Assembly: GCA_964195155.1 (NCBI GenBank) | Contig: CAXMOP010000033.1 | Location: 1-53,527, forward strand | DNA from: JACZST01 sp964195155 | GTDB taxonomy: Bacteria > Actinomycetota > Acidimicrobiia > Spongiisociales > UBA5794 | Length of the DNA: 53,527 nt | Direction: 5' to 3' | In this document: positions 43,338 to 50,957 of the stretch, piece by piece | How the letters are laid out: every line of letters begins with the position of its first letter | How positions within the stretch are numbered: the stretch's first letter is position 1 | Translations under genes and position numbers: made by a program | Notes under the pieces: generated by a model | Told to the model about the DNA's origin: nothing | Database searches by the model: none | What the model saw: the letters and a program-made list of their open reading frames with translations, nothing else

Positions 43338-43867
43338 GGCGACTCCTTCAGGGCGCGTCGCAGCCGAGCGATGCCTCGTTCGAGATGGTTCTGCAACGTC
43401 GTGCGTGAGACCCCCAGAAGGTCTGCTACCTCGCGCTGAGTCCAGTCCAAGCCGTGGACCAGAATCACTGCGACCCGTTGCCGTTCAGGAAGTGACGCCA
43501 AGGCGGCTGGGAGTTGCGGTTCCACCTCCGGCATCCGAAAGACTTCCACCGCTGGGAGGATGGGTGTGCGACGACGGATACGACGGGTCCGGCTCCGTCC
43601 TACCCGATAGAGGTATCCAGCCGGGTTCTCCATTACCGAAACGCGACCCCAATGCTCCCAGGCGTATGCAAACGCCTCGGAGGCGGCTTCAACGCCGTCG
43701 CTGCGACCAAAGCGAGCCACAAATGCCTGTTTCAGTCCCGGCTCGACACGAGCCACGAAAGCGTCGAATGACTCAACAGTCGCCGCAACCGTGATCTCAG
43801 GTTTCTCGCTCTGCAGACGCCCCTCCGGTCTCACTGATATAAGCCGTGGCGGGCACAGAATGACCAC
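43334..43867 (-). CDS. ECF-type RNA polymerase sigma factor
   Basis: A 177-codon sigma-70 family gene. Region 2 is short (FVARVEPGLKQAFVARFGRSDGVEAASEAFAYAWEHWGRV); region 4 is clear: LPERQRVAVILVHGLDWTQREVADLLGVSRTTLQNHLERGIARLRR. The start is uncertain: the ATG at 43867 leaves 14 bp to the divergent gene, and a GTG at 43834 would leave more promoter room. The stop overlaps the membrane-anchored partner gene. Probably responds to an envelope signal through that partner. Confidence 0.82.
   Translation of the reverse strand: MVILCPPRLISVRPEGRLQSEKPEITVAATVESFDAFVARVEPGLKQAFVARFGRSDGVEAASEAFAYAWEHWGRVSVMENPAGYLYRVGRSRTRRIRRRTPILPAVEVFRMPEVEPQLPAALASLPERQRVAVILVHGLDWTQREVADLLGVSRTTLQNHLERGIARLRRALKESP
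43835..43843 (+). promoter_or_regulatory. Possible extended -10 promoter of the DUF2652-like gene
   Basis: TGATATAAG combines TGN with TATAAG. No matching -35 is seen, as is common for extended -10 promoters. It lies about 40 bp before the ATG at 43882. Confidence 0.3.
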
Positions 43868-43881
43868 AAGAAAATCTGAGG

Positions 43882-44071
43882 ATGGCAGATCTGGCAGCGT
43901 CGGAGAGAGGATGTCTCCTTCTCGCCGACCTCACCGGGTATACCGGATACCTAAGCGGCACCGAGTTGACTCATGCCGAGGATGTAGTTGCAGACCTCCT
44001 CAAGACAATCCTGGGCTCAGTCGAACCGATTTTTCAGCTGTCGAGGCTCAAGGCGATGCAGTGTTTGTTTA
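43882..44071 (+). pseudogene. DUF2652-like gene, frameshifted and cut by IS30
   Basis: The first 58 codons (GCLLLADLTGYTGYLSGTEL, HAEDVVADLLKTILGSVEPIFQLSRLK) match the start of DUF2652 proteins. Loss of one G near 44052 moves the expected GDAVFV into another frame. From 44072 the sequence is IS30 transposase. Family members are about 200 or more residues, so most of the gene is gone. GAGG precedes the ATG. Confidence 0.72.
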
Positions 44072-44233
44072 ACTTCCCCAAAGGCACTGACCTCTCGGAG
44101 GTCACCCAAGACCAACTCGATCACGCTGCCCACTCCCTTAGCACTTGACCTCGACAAACCCTCGGCGACATGACACCATCAGAGAAACTCGCCAAACGTT
44201 GCAATGACCCCCTGAACCGCCGGCAATATGCGC
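44072..44233 (+). mobile_element. IS30-family transposase 3' remnant, copy 2
   Basis: The bases encode FPKGTDLSEVTQDQLDHAA, then HSL, and in shifted frame PRQTLGDMTPSEKLAK, the C-terminus of an IS30 transposase, followed by GACCCCCTGAACCGCCGG as at copy 1. It is internally frameshifted and lacks all upstream transposase. It begins at the same transposase position (FPKGTD) as copy 1 and lies in opposite orientation. Confidence 0.83.
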
Positions 44234-44519
44234 TCCCTGACTCCTGTCAAGGTGGTCGGTTTCCACCGTCTGCGCAGACCGCACATGACGACGCACGCGC
44301 CGGCTCACCTACCCACGTCGCGGCGTCAGAGAACCGCAATATGAGCGGCTCGTCTCCTGAACGCGGGTAGCGAACCTGTGCCGACGAGAGCGGGGTTTTG
44401 ATGTTCCATTCCTTCGACCTCGCAGCTTCCCGGAAGTCAAGCCGGGGTTCGTTCGCTTGGAGATTCCACATCGCCCCGGTACTCCCATGTATGGCGATTG
44501 CCCTTCTAGCGTCCCGGTG
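44234..44519. other. Gap without a recognised gene
   Basis: Between the IS30 remnant and the dehydrogenase gene I see no supported gene or clear hairpin. Frames here lack ribosome sites and family matches; the sequence may be debris of the IS30 event. Confidence 0.4.
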
Positions 44520-45701
44520 ATGAAGCTGGCAATCCTCCTGGCGGGTACCGCGCTCGCCGCCGCGGCGTGCAGCGCGTCGCCACCGAATCTGGAACCGGTC
44601 GGTCCGGGGACCACGGCGCTGATCGAAACACCAGCGTCGGTGGCCACCGCGTCGACCGAGGTGCCGCAGCTCCGGCTCGAGCTCATCACCGACATGCTCG
44701 AGGAACCGGTCGCCCTCGTCCTGCGTCCCGGTGACGACCGGGTGTACGTCGCCGAGCGACTCGGCCGGATCATGGTCATCGACGGTGACGCGATCGCACT
44801 CTTCGTCGATCTCCGCGACATCGTGTTCAGCACGATCTCCGAGCAGGGTCTGCTTGGGTTCGCATTCGATGACGACGGCGATCGACTGTTCGTGTTTCAC
44901 ACCGACGAGTCGTTCGATGTGCAGGTCGCTGCCTACGCCGTGGACGGGGATGAGGTCATCATCGATTCGGCCACTCCGATCCTCACCGTGGAACAGCCGC
45001 ACATCTATCACCAGGGCGGCGGAATGGGCTTTGGCCCGGATGGATATCTGTGGATCGGCCTCGGCGACGGCGGCCGGATCGGTGACCCCGATGGCCAGGG
45101 CCAGAACACCGCAAGCCTCCTTGGGTCGATCGTCCGGCTCGATGTCGATGCCCGAGTCCCGTACGCCGTCCCCCCGGACAACCCGTTCGTCGGCACCGAG
45201 GACGCAGCACACGAGGTGTGGGCCTACGGGCTCAGGAACCCATGGCGGTTCACGTTCGACGGTGGCTTTGTCTACATCGCCGACGTCGGCCAATTCGAGT
45301 CCGAGGAAATCAACGTGGTCCCCATCGATGCGGCCGGATCCAACTTCGGATGGGCGATCCAAGAGGGGGATGCCTGTATCGAGGCGGAGGGTTGCGCAGA
45401 CGAGGGTCTGGTGGCACCGACGTTCATCATCCCCCACCAACGGGCATGCGCCGTCATCGGCGGGCCCGTGTACCGGGGCAGCCAGCTCCCGGCTCTGGAG
45501 GGCCATTACTTCTACGCGGACTACTGCGTCGGATGGGTCCGCTCATTGGTATTCGACGGAACCAGGGTCATCGCCGAGTTCGACTGGGAGCCCGATCTCG
45601 GCCTTCCCGGGCAGATCACGACGTTCGGCGTCGACGCCGACGGCGAGGTGCTGGTTGCGACCCAGGACGGGAGCCTGCACCGCATCGTCGCCGTCCCTTG
45701 A
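44520..45701 (+). CDS. Glucose/sorbosone dehydrogenase-like lipoprotein (PQQ-type propeller)
   Basis: A 393-residue lipoprotein. The signal peptide ends LAAAAC, with a Thr-rich spacer to about 55. The rest is the GSDH six-bladed propeller: LITDMLEEPVALVLRPGDDRVYVAERLGRIMVID, EQGLLGFAFD, HQGGGMGFGPDGYLWIGLGDGG, RNPWRFTFDGGFVYIADVGQ and NFGWAIQEG. Relatives oxidise sugars with PQQ or act as non-enzymatic binding proteins; the HQGGG and GLGDGG loops typical of the active site are present. ATG 44520 is chosen next to the signal peptide, though its ribosome site is weak. Confidence 0.85.
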   Translation: MKLAILLAGTALAAAACSASPPNLEPVGPGTTALIETPASVATASTEVPQLRLELITDMLEEPVALVLRPGDDRVYVAERLGRIMVIDGDAIALFVDLRDIVFSTISEQGLLGFAFDDDGDRLFVFHTDESFDVQVAAYAVDGDEVIIDSATPILTVEQPHIYHQGGGMGFGPDGYLWIGLGDGGRIGDPDGQGQNTASLLGSIVRLDVDARVPYAVPPDNPFVGTEDAAHEVWAYGLRNPWRFTFDGGFVYIADVGQFESEEINVVPIDAAGSNFGWAIQEGDACIEAEGCADEGLVAPTFIIPHQRACAVIGGPVYRGSQLPALEGHYFYADYCVGWVRSLVFDGTRVIAEFDWEPDLGLPGQITTFGVDADGEVLVATQDGSLHRIVAVP

Positions 45702-45792
45702 GGTCGTAGCGATTTCCGTCACCGGTTGAGGCACCGCAACCAAAAGCATCCAGCCTGGGAGCGATTGCTGCGCAGGCGTAGCCGGCGAGCCC

Positions 45793-46341
45793 TCAGGGCC
45801 GGGTGATCGAGACGATCTCGACCTCGAAGGTCAATGCCTCGCCGGCCAGCGGGTGGTTGGCGTCGAGGAGCACGGTGGTCTCCCGTACCTCCAGGATCAC
45901 GGCGGGGAGACCATTGCCAAGGGTCACCTGGTCGCCGACCTGCACGTCCTGCTGCTGCTCCCCGTAGGGAAGTTCGAGGATGTTGTCGTCCGACTCCAGG
46001 CCGTATGCATCCTCAGGGGGCATCGTGTAAACGCGGGTCTCGCCGACCTTGAGGCCGCGAACGGCGTCGTCGAATCCCTTGATCACCTGGCCGGCTGCCA
46101 CCGTGAAGGTGAGCGGCTCACCCCGTGGGCGGGACGCGTCGAACTCCGTCCCGTCCTCGAGCGTGCCCGTGTAATGCACCTCCACCGCATCGCCGTCCTG
46201 GACCATGAAACTTCCCTGTGCCGCCGCTGCGGTCGTCTCGGGCGTGGCCTCAATCGTGGTCTCCGCGCCACCGTCGGATCCGCAAGCAGCGGCGAACATC
46301 GCGACGATGAGGATGAGGACAATGATCGCGGGCTTAGGCAT
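45793..46341 (-). CDS. FKBP-type peptidyl-prolyl isomerase lipoprotein (SlyD-like)
   Basis: A 182-residue envelope lipoprotein: lipobox FAAAC (C20), a Thr/Ala linker to about 45, then an FKBP domain with VEVHYTGTLEDGTEFDAS, PLTFTVAAGQVIKGFDDAVRGLKVGE and AYGLESDDNILELPYG. The insert after AYG and the NHPLAGEALTFEVEIV ending are those of SlyD-type FKBPs, which isomerise proline bonds and chaperone exported proteins. It is convergent with the dehydrogenase gene and divergent from the small gene at 46401. Confidence 0.9.
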   Translation of the reverse strand: MPKPAIIVLILIVAMFAAACGSDGGAETTIEATPETTAAAAQGSFMVQDGDAVEVHYTGTLEDGTEFDASRPRGEPLTFTVAAGQVIKGFDDAVRGLKVGETRVYTMPPEDAYGLESDDNILELPYGEQQQDVQVGDQVTLGNGLPAVILEVRETTVLLDANHPLAGEALTFEVEIVSITRP

Positions 46342-46400
46342 CGGGAGCTCCCGGTCGATAAGGAGGAGTACGAGATCCTACGACGTAACCTTGGATAGCG

Positions 46401-46595
46401 ATGACCACCTCCACACAGATAGAAGGCCAGGACCGCACCGGCGAAGCGGTTGCCCTCATCGACGCCTGGCTGAGCGAACACTCGTGGTGGGCTGACAGCA
46501 GGGCCATCGACTTTGCCCTCGACGTCAGAGGAGTACTCGCGGATCGCGAGCGATCCGAAGAAGACACCGTCGCCGCCGTCGCCACCGCAAACTGA
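46401..46595 (+). CDS. Small acidic hypothetical protein
   Basis: A 64-residue soluble protein, predicted mostly helical (GEAVALIDAWLSEHSWWADSRAIDFALDVRGVLADRE). It starts with ATG but the ribosome site is weak. No family recognised. It fills the space between the FKBP and acyl-CoA dehydrogenase genes and keeps the codon bias of its neighbours. Confidence 0.48.
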   Translation: MTTSTQIEGQDRTGEAVALIDAWLSEHSWWADSRAIDFALDVRGVLADRERSEEDTVAAVATAN

Positions 46596-46635
46596 CCAAG
46601 GCGCCATCTTCGGGTCGGCGCCTATCCTTGGCCCC

Positions 46636-48411
46636 GTGGCCGAATACTCCCCTCCCCTCCGTGACATCAAGCTCGTGTTGCATCACATCGCGGGTATCGA
46701 CGAGATCGTCGACTACCCCCACTACGAGCAGGTCGACTGGGAGACCATCGACAGTGCCCTCGACGAAGCCGGCCGCTTCATGGCCGAGGTCGTAGCCCCG
46801 ACCAACCGCGTCGGCGACACGATCGGTGCCCGGTTCATCAACGGCGAGGTCACCACCCCCGATGAGTACAAGAAGGCGTGGAGCCAGTACGTCGAAGCCG
46901 GGTGGAGCGCGGTGACCGGGCCCGCCGAGTACGGCGGTCACGGCTTCCCGGAGACCGTTGGTTTTGCCATCGCAGAGATGTTCGTCACCGCCAACCTCGC
47001 CTTCTCACTCAACCCGATGCTCACCGGATCGGCGATCACGCTGCTTCGGGATTACGGAAGCGACGCCCTGCGGGACCGCTACCTGGAGAAGCTGGTCACC
47101 GCCGAGTGGACCGGGACGATGGTCCTGACCGAACCACAGGCCGGCTCGGACCTCGGCGCCATCCGCACGAGCGCAACGGCCAACGACGATGGCTCCTATC
47201 GGCTCAACGGCTCGAAGATCTTCATCACCTGGGGAGACCACGACCTGGCCGACAACATCATCCACCTCGTTCTGGCCCGCATCCCCGGCGCCCCTCCCGG
47301 CACCAAGGGCATCTCGCTGTTCCTGGTGCCGAAGTACCTCGTCGATGATGACGGTGCCGTCGCCGCGCGCAACACCGTCGACACCGTGTCGATCGAGCGC
47401 AAGCTCGGCATTCACGGCAGCCCGACCTGCGTGCTGTCCTTCGAGGACGCCACCGGCTACCTGATCGGCGAGCCAAACCTCGGCATGCGCTACATGTTTG
47501 CCATGATGAACCAGGCCAGGCGCGAAGTTGGTCTCGAGGGTCTGGGCATCTCGGAGCGTGCCTACCAACAGGCGCTTGGCTTCGCGCTGGAGCGCCAACA
47601 AGGCCGAGCAATCGGCGTTACACCCCCCGGCACCTCCCCCATCGTCGACCACCCCGACGTTCGACGCATGTTGATGACCATGAAGTCATACAACGAGGCA
47701 TGCCGGGCCTTGCTCTACGACACCGCCGCTGCCGCCGAACGTGCCCACCGCCACCCGGACAAGGACGTCCGGGACGGTGCCGAAGCGCGGGTAGCACTGC
47801 TGACGCCGGTGGCAAAGGCCTGGTGCACCGATGTCGGCGTGGCGATGACCTCGTTGGGAATCCAGGTGCACGGCGGCATGGGGTTCGTCGAGGAAACCGG
47901 CGCGGCCCAGCACTACCGGGACTCGAGGATCACCCCGATCTATGAGGGCACCAACGGGATCCAGGCCATTGATCTGGTCCAGAGAAAGCTGCCGATGAGC
48001 AACGGCGAAGTCGTCGGGGCCTACCTCGACGAGATCGCGACTGTCGGCGTTGAACTCGCCGCCGCGTCCGACGAACGCCTCAGATCGATGGGATTCCGGC
48101 TGACCGAATCGCTCGAACATCTGCGGCAGGCGACGGCCTGGATGCTGGCCCAGGACGATCCGAACGACCCGCTCAGCGGCGCGGCTCCCTATCTCGAATT
48201 GTTCGGGGTCGTGGCGGGCGGGTCCTACCTTGCGCGCCTCGCCATCGCCGCCGCTCCCCAATCGGATGACCCTTGGCTCGATGCCAAGATCGACACCGCG
48301 GTGTTCTACGCAGCAAACATCCTTCCCAAGGCTGCCGGCCTGCAGGCAGCCGCCACGGCGGGCGCACCGGCGCTGTTCGCGGTGGATCGTGCCTATCTGA
48401 GCACGCAATGA
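46636..48411 (+). CDS. Acyl-CoA dehydrogenase (FadE5/DmdC-like, long form)
   Basis: A 591-residue flavoprotein that oxidises acyl-CoA to the 2-enoyl-CoA. The N-terminus (EYSPPLRDIKLVLHHIAGID) is the hallmark of the 590-residue FadE5/DmdC group. MVLTEPQAGSDLGAIRTSA and FITWGDHD bind FAD and substrate; GMGFVEETGAAQHYRDSRITPIYEGTNGIQAIDL carries the catalytic Glu in YEGTN. A C-terminal helical extension (about 460-590) is present. GTG 46636 is chosen because similarity starts there. The stop overlaps the HAD gene (ATGA). Confidence 0.9.
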   Translation: MAEYSPPLRDIKLVLHHIAGIDEIVDYPHYEQVDWETIDSALDEAGRFMAEVVAPTNRVGDTIGARFINGEVTTPDEYKKAWSQYVEAGWSAVTGPAEYGGHGFPETVGFAIAEMFVTANLAFSLNPMLTGSAITLLRDYGSDALRDRYLEKLVTAEWTGTMVLTEPQAGSDLGAIRTSATANDDGSYRLNGSKIFITWGDHDLADNIIHLVLARIPGAPPGTKGISLFLVPKYLVDDDGAVAARNTVDTVSIERKLGIHGSPTCVLSFEDATGYLIGEPNLGMRYMFAMMNQARREVGLEGLGISERAYQQALGFALERQQGRAIGVTPPGTSPIVDHPDVRRMLMTMKSYNEACRALLYDTAAAAERAHRHPDKDVRDGAEARVALLTPVAKAWCTDVGVAMTSLGIQVHGGMGFVEETGAAQHYRDSRITPIYEGTNGIQAIDLVQRKLPMSNGEVVGAYLDEIATVGVELAAASDERLRSMGFRLTESLEHLRQATAWMLAQDDPNDPLSGAAPYLELFGVVAGGSYLARLAIAAAPQSDDPWLDAKIDTAVFYAANILPKAAGLQAAATAGAPALFAVDRAYLSTQ

Positions 48412-49223
48412 CGCCATCCGAACCGGCGGCGGGCGCGGCGTTCTTCGATCTCGACCGAACGATTATCAGCGGATCGTCGGTGTTCGCCTTCGTCGTCGCC
48501 GCCTACCGGGCGGGCATGCTGAGCAAGTCGGATCTGCTCGGCGATGCCCTCAGCGCCATGACGTTTCTCTTCATGGGGGCTTCGGACGAGAAGACCGATG
48601 CAGTCAAAGACCGCGTACTGGGGGCAATCAAAGGAGTGCCGGTTACCGAACTCGAGAAGCTCGGCGATGAGATCATCCCCTCCCTCGTCGATGACGTTCG
48701 CCGCGAAGCCAGAGGTCTGATCGACCTGCACCATGCCGCGGGACGTGACACCTACATCGTGTCGGCGTCGCCGGTGGAGATCGTCGACGAGTTCGCCACG
48801 GCGATCGGCATGACGGGCGGCATCGGGACGGTCGCCGAGGTCAAGGACGGCATCTACACCGGCGAACTCGCCCGGCCGTTCACCTATGGCAAGGGAAAGG
48901 CCGACGCCGTCGAGCGTATCGCCGAGGAGAAGCGATACGATCTCGGCCAGTCGTATGCCTATACGGACTCGGCGGGCGATCTCCCTATGCTCGAAGCGGT
49001 CGGACATCCCGTCGCGGTCAATCCTGACCGTGCACTCGAGGCGATCGCCGGATCACGCGGGTGGCCGATCGTCGAGTTTTCGAGGACCCGCAAGAAGGTG
49101 GTCAAGCGAACCACCGCCGCGGCAGGTGCCGCCGCCGTTGCCGGGCTTGCCTTTGCGGTCGGTCGGGGCGCGGGAAAGCGAGCAATGGCAAGCCGCAGCC
49201 TGATCAACCGGGTCCGGGGCTGA
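48408..49223 (+). CDS. HAD-IB family phosphatase (SerB-like)
   Basis: A 271-residue haloacid dehalogenase-type hydrolase. Motif I FFDLDRTI (D14, D16), motif II YIVSASPVEI, motif III lysine in GKGKADAV and motif IV YTDSAGDLPML are all present, and the long helical cap after motif I is of the C1 type. The C-terminal part (about 225-271) is basic with a possible membrane segment (AAAGAAAVAGLAFAVG). Relatives act on phosphoserine or phospholipid head groups. It overlaps the acyl-CoA dehydrogenase by 4 bp. Confidence 0.88.
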   Translation: MTPSEPAAGAAFFDLDRTIISGSSVFAFVVAAYRAGMLSKSDLLGDALSAMTFLFMGASDEKTDAVKDRVLGAIKGVPVTELEKLGDEIIPSLVDDVRREARGLIDLHHAAGRDTYIVSASPVEIVDEFATAIGMTGGIGTVAEVKDGIYTGELARPFTYGKGKADAVERIAEEKRYDLGQSYAYTDSAGDLPMLEAVGHPVAVNPDRALEAIAGSRGWPIVEFSRTRKKVVKRTTAAAGAAAVAGLAFAVGRGAGKRAMASRSLINRVRG

Positions 49224-49224
49224 A

Positions 49225-49533
49225 CTAGCCGCTGGTGCCCGGGACGGTGACGGTTCGGCCCCGCCCATAGGCACCGCTGCCGTAGTTCCCGATGTCGACG
49301 AAGACCGCAATCGCTATCAGAACCCAGGCCCAGGTGATGTTGCCGTCTGAGAACCAGTAGGCGCCGACATACATCAGGGTGGTGAAGGGAAGGAAGATGA
49401 TCCCGAGGATCGGCAGAATGATGCCGTTGAAAGCATCCGGCCGCACCAGGTCGGTGAAGATCCACAAAAAGATAAGGGTGATCCTGGGAATGATCGACCC
49501 GGCAACCGCGAGCAGACAACATCCACACGGCAT
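49225..49533 (-). CDS. Small membrane protein
   Basis: A 102-residue protein with three hydrophobic helices (about 12-28, 37-60, 68-82) and a short polar tail (GAYGRGRTVTVPGTSG). GGGAGGA lies 8 nt before the ATG, a strong site. It begins with a CGCC cluster. The hydrophobic core resembles small YqaE- or DUF-type membrane proteins, but no family can be named with confidence. Convergent with the HAD gene. Confidence 0.7.
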   Translation of the reverse strand: MPCGCCLLAVAGSIIPRITLIFLWIFTDLVRPDAFNGIILPILGIIFLPFTTLMYVGAYWFSDGNITWAWVLIAIAVFVDIGNYGSGAYGRGRTVTVPGTSG

Positions 49534-49654
49534 CGAATGGTCCTCCCTATTGCTTCCTCGGCCACTCGGTCGTCAGGACCGTAGCACCCAGATCCGCGGT
49601 CTATCCGCCCAGGGACGTTAGCTTTCTTGCTTGACCGACCTCGTCGGCCGCCTC

Positions 49655-50884
49655 ATGACCCAAGACCTCAATACCAACACGACCTTCACCGACCTCGGCA
49701 TTGCGCAAGACCTCGTCGATGTGCTCGCAGCCGGAGGGATCACCGAAGCCTTTCCCATCCAGGCGATGACGATCCCCGATGGGCTTGCCGGCCATGACGT
49801 GCTTGGCAAGGCGCAGACGGGATCCGGCAAGACCCTTGCCTTCGGGCTCCCGATCGTCGAGGACCTGGTAGTCGCCCAGCCACTTCATCCGAAGGCCCTC
49901 GTCCTGGTACCGACGCGAGAGCTGGCGCGGCAGGTGACCAAGGATCTTCGACCGCTGGTCGCGTCGCGCGGCTTCGATCTGGTCACCGTGTATGGGGGAG
50001 CGTCGATGACCGCGCAGATCGACGCGCTCGAATCCGGTGTCGAGCTGCTCATCGCCACCCCGGGACGCCTGATCGATCTCATGGAGCGCAAAATGGCTCG
50101 CCTCGCCGACGTCACGGTCGTCTGTATCGACGAAGCAGACCAGATGGCCGACATGGGCTTCCTGCCCCAGGTGCGCAAGATCATGGACAAGGTGCCGGAG
50201 AATCACCAGACGTATCTTTTCTCGGCGACGCTCGACTCCCAGGTGCAGACCCTGGTCGATCGCTACCTGACCGATCCGATCAGCCACGAGGTCACATCCG
50301 GGACCGAGACCGTCGAGACGATGTCGCATCGGTTCCTCAAGGTGCACCACCTGGACAAGGCGAAGATGACAGCAGCCCTGTCGCGGTCGTCAGATCGGAC
50401 GCTGGTGTTCACCAGGACAAAGTGGGCGGCAGACGACGTGACGAAGAAGCTGAAGGGCCTTGGGATCGACGCCGAGGCCATCCACGGCGATTTGCCACAG
50501 AAGCACCGGGAACGATCATTGCACCGCTTCCGCGACGGCAAGGCCGCGGTGCTGGTCGCCACCAACGTTGCGGCGCGCGGACTGCACATCGAAGGCGTCG
50601 ACATCGTCGTCCACTACGACCCGCCGGACGACCCCAAGACCTACCTACACCGATCCGGCCGCACCGCCCGTGCCGGGGAGGAGGGCCTGGTCGTGACGCT
50701 CGTCGAGTGGGACCAGGTGAACGAAGTGCTCGGCATCCAGCGCCGGGCGGGACTCAACGTCCCGATCGTGAAGATGTTCTCCAACGACGAGCGCGTGGCC
50801 GATCTGGCGTCATGGCAGCCGCCCGAGGAGCTGACACCGTTCAAGCCGGGATCCCAACGCAAACGGAGACGCCGTCGCTTCTGA
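49655..50884 (+). CDS. DEAD-box RNA helicase
   Basis: A 409-residue ATP-dependent RNA helicase. Q motif FTDLGIAQDLVDVLAAGGITEAFPIQ, motif I AQTGSGKT, Ia PTRELARQ, motif II DEAD (VCIDEADQM), motif III SAT, motif V ARGLHIEGVDIVVHYD and motif VI HRSGRTARAG. The length and short basic tail (RKRRRRRF) fit RhlE/CsdA-like helicases used in ribosome assembly, RNA turnover or cold adaptation. The frame also opens at TTG 49631; ATG 49655 is preferred. A long palindrome follows its stop. Confidence 0.93.
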   Translation: MTQDLNTNTTFTDLGIAQDLVDVLAAGGITEAFPIQAMTIPDGLAGHDVLGKAQTGSGKTLAFGLPIVEDLVVAQPLHPKALVLVPTRELARQVTKDLRPLVASRGFDLVTVYGGASMTAQIDALESGVELLIATPGRLIDLMERKMARLADVTVVCIDEADQMADMGFLPQVRKIMDKVPENHQTYLFSATLDSQVQTLVDRYLTDPISHEVTSGTETVETMSHRFLKVHHLDKAKMTAALSRSSDRTLVFTRTKWAADDVTKKLKGLGIDAEAIHGDLPQKHRERSLHRFRDGKAAVLVATNVAARGLHIEGVDIVVHYDPPDDPKTYLHRSGRTARAGEEGLVVTLVEWDQVNEVLGIQRRAGLNVPIVKMFSNDERVADLASWQPPEELTPFKPGSQRKRRRRRF

Positions 50885-50889
50885 CACAT

Positions 50890-50941
50890 CCGTTCTTGCG
50901 TAGATTCCGGCCATATATGGCCGCCTGCTACGCAAGAACGG
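50890..50941. terminator. Long palindrome, copy 2
   Basis: Perfect 14-bp arms CCGTTCTTGCGTAG (50890-50903) and CTACGCAAGAACGG (50928-50941), with an inner GGCCATATATGGCC palindrome. The arms match those at 19832-19879. It follows the helicase gene by 5 bp and probably ends its transcript. A 10-bp direct repeat GATTGAGATG follows at 50941-50960. Confidence 0.78.
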
Positions 50942-50957
50942 ATTGAGATGGATTGAG

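Noticed and set aside
46513..46635. An earlier start for the acyl-CoA dehydrogenase
   Set aside because: The extension overlaps the small gene at 46401 and has no similarity to the family N-terminus, which begins at GTG 46636.
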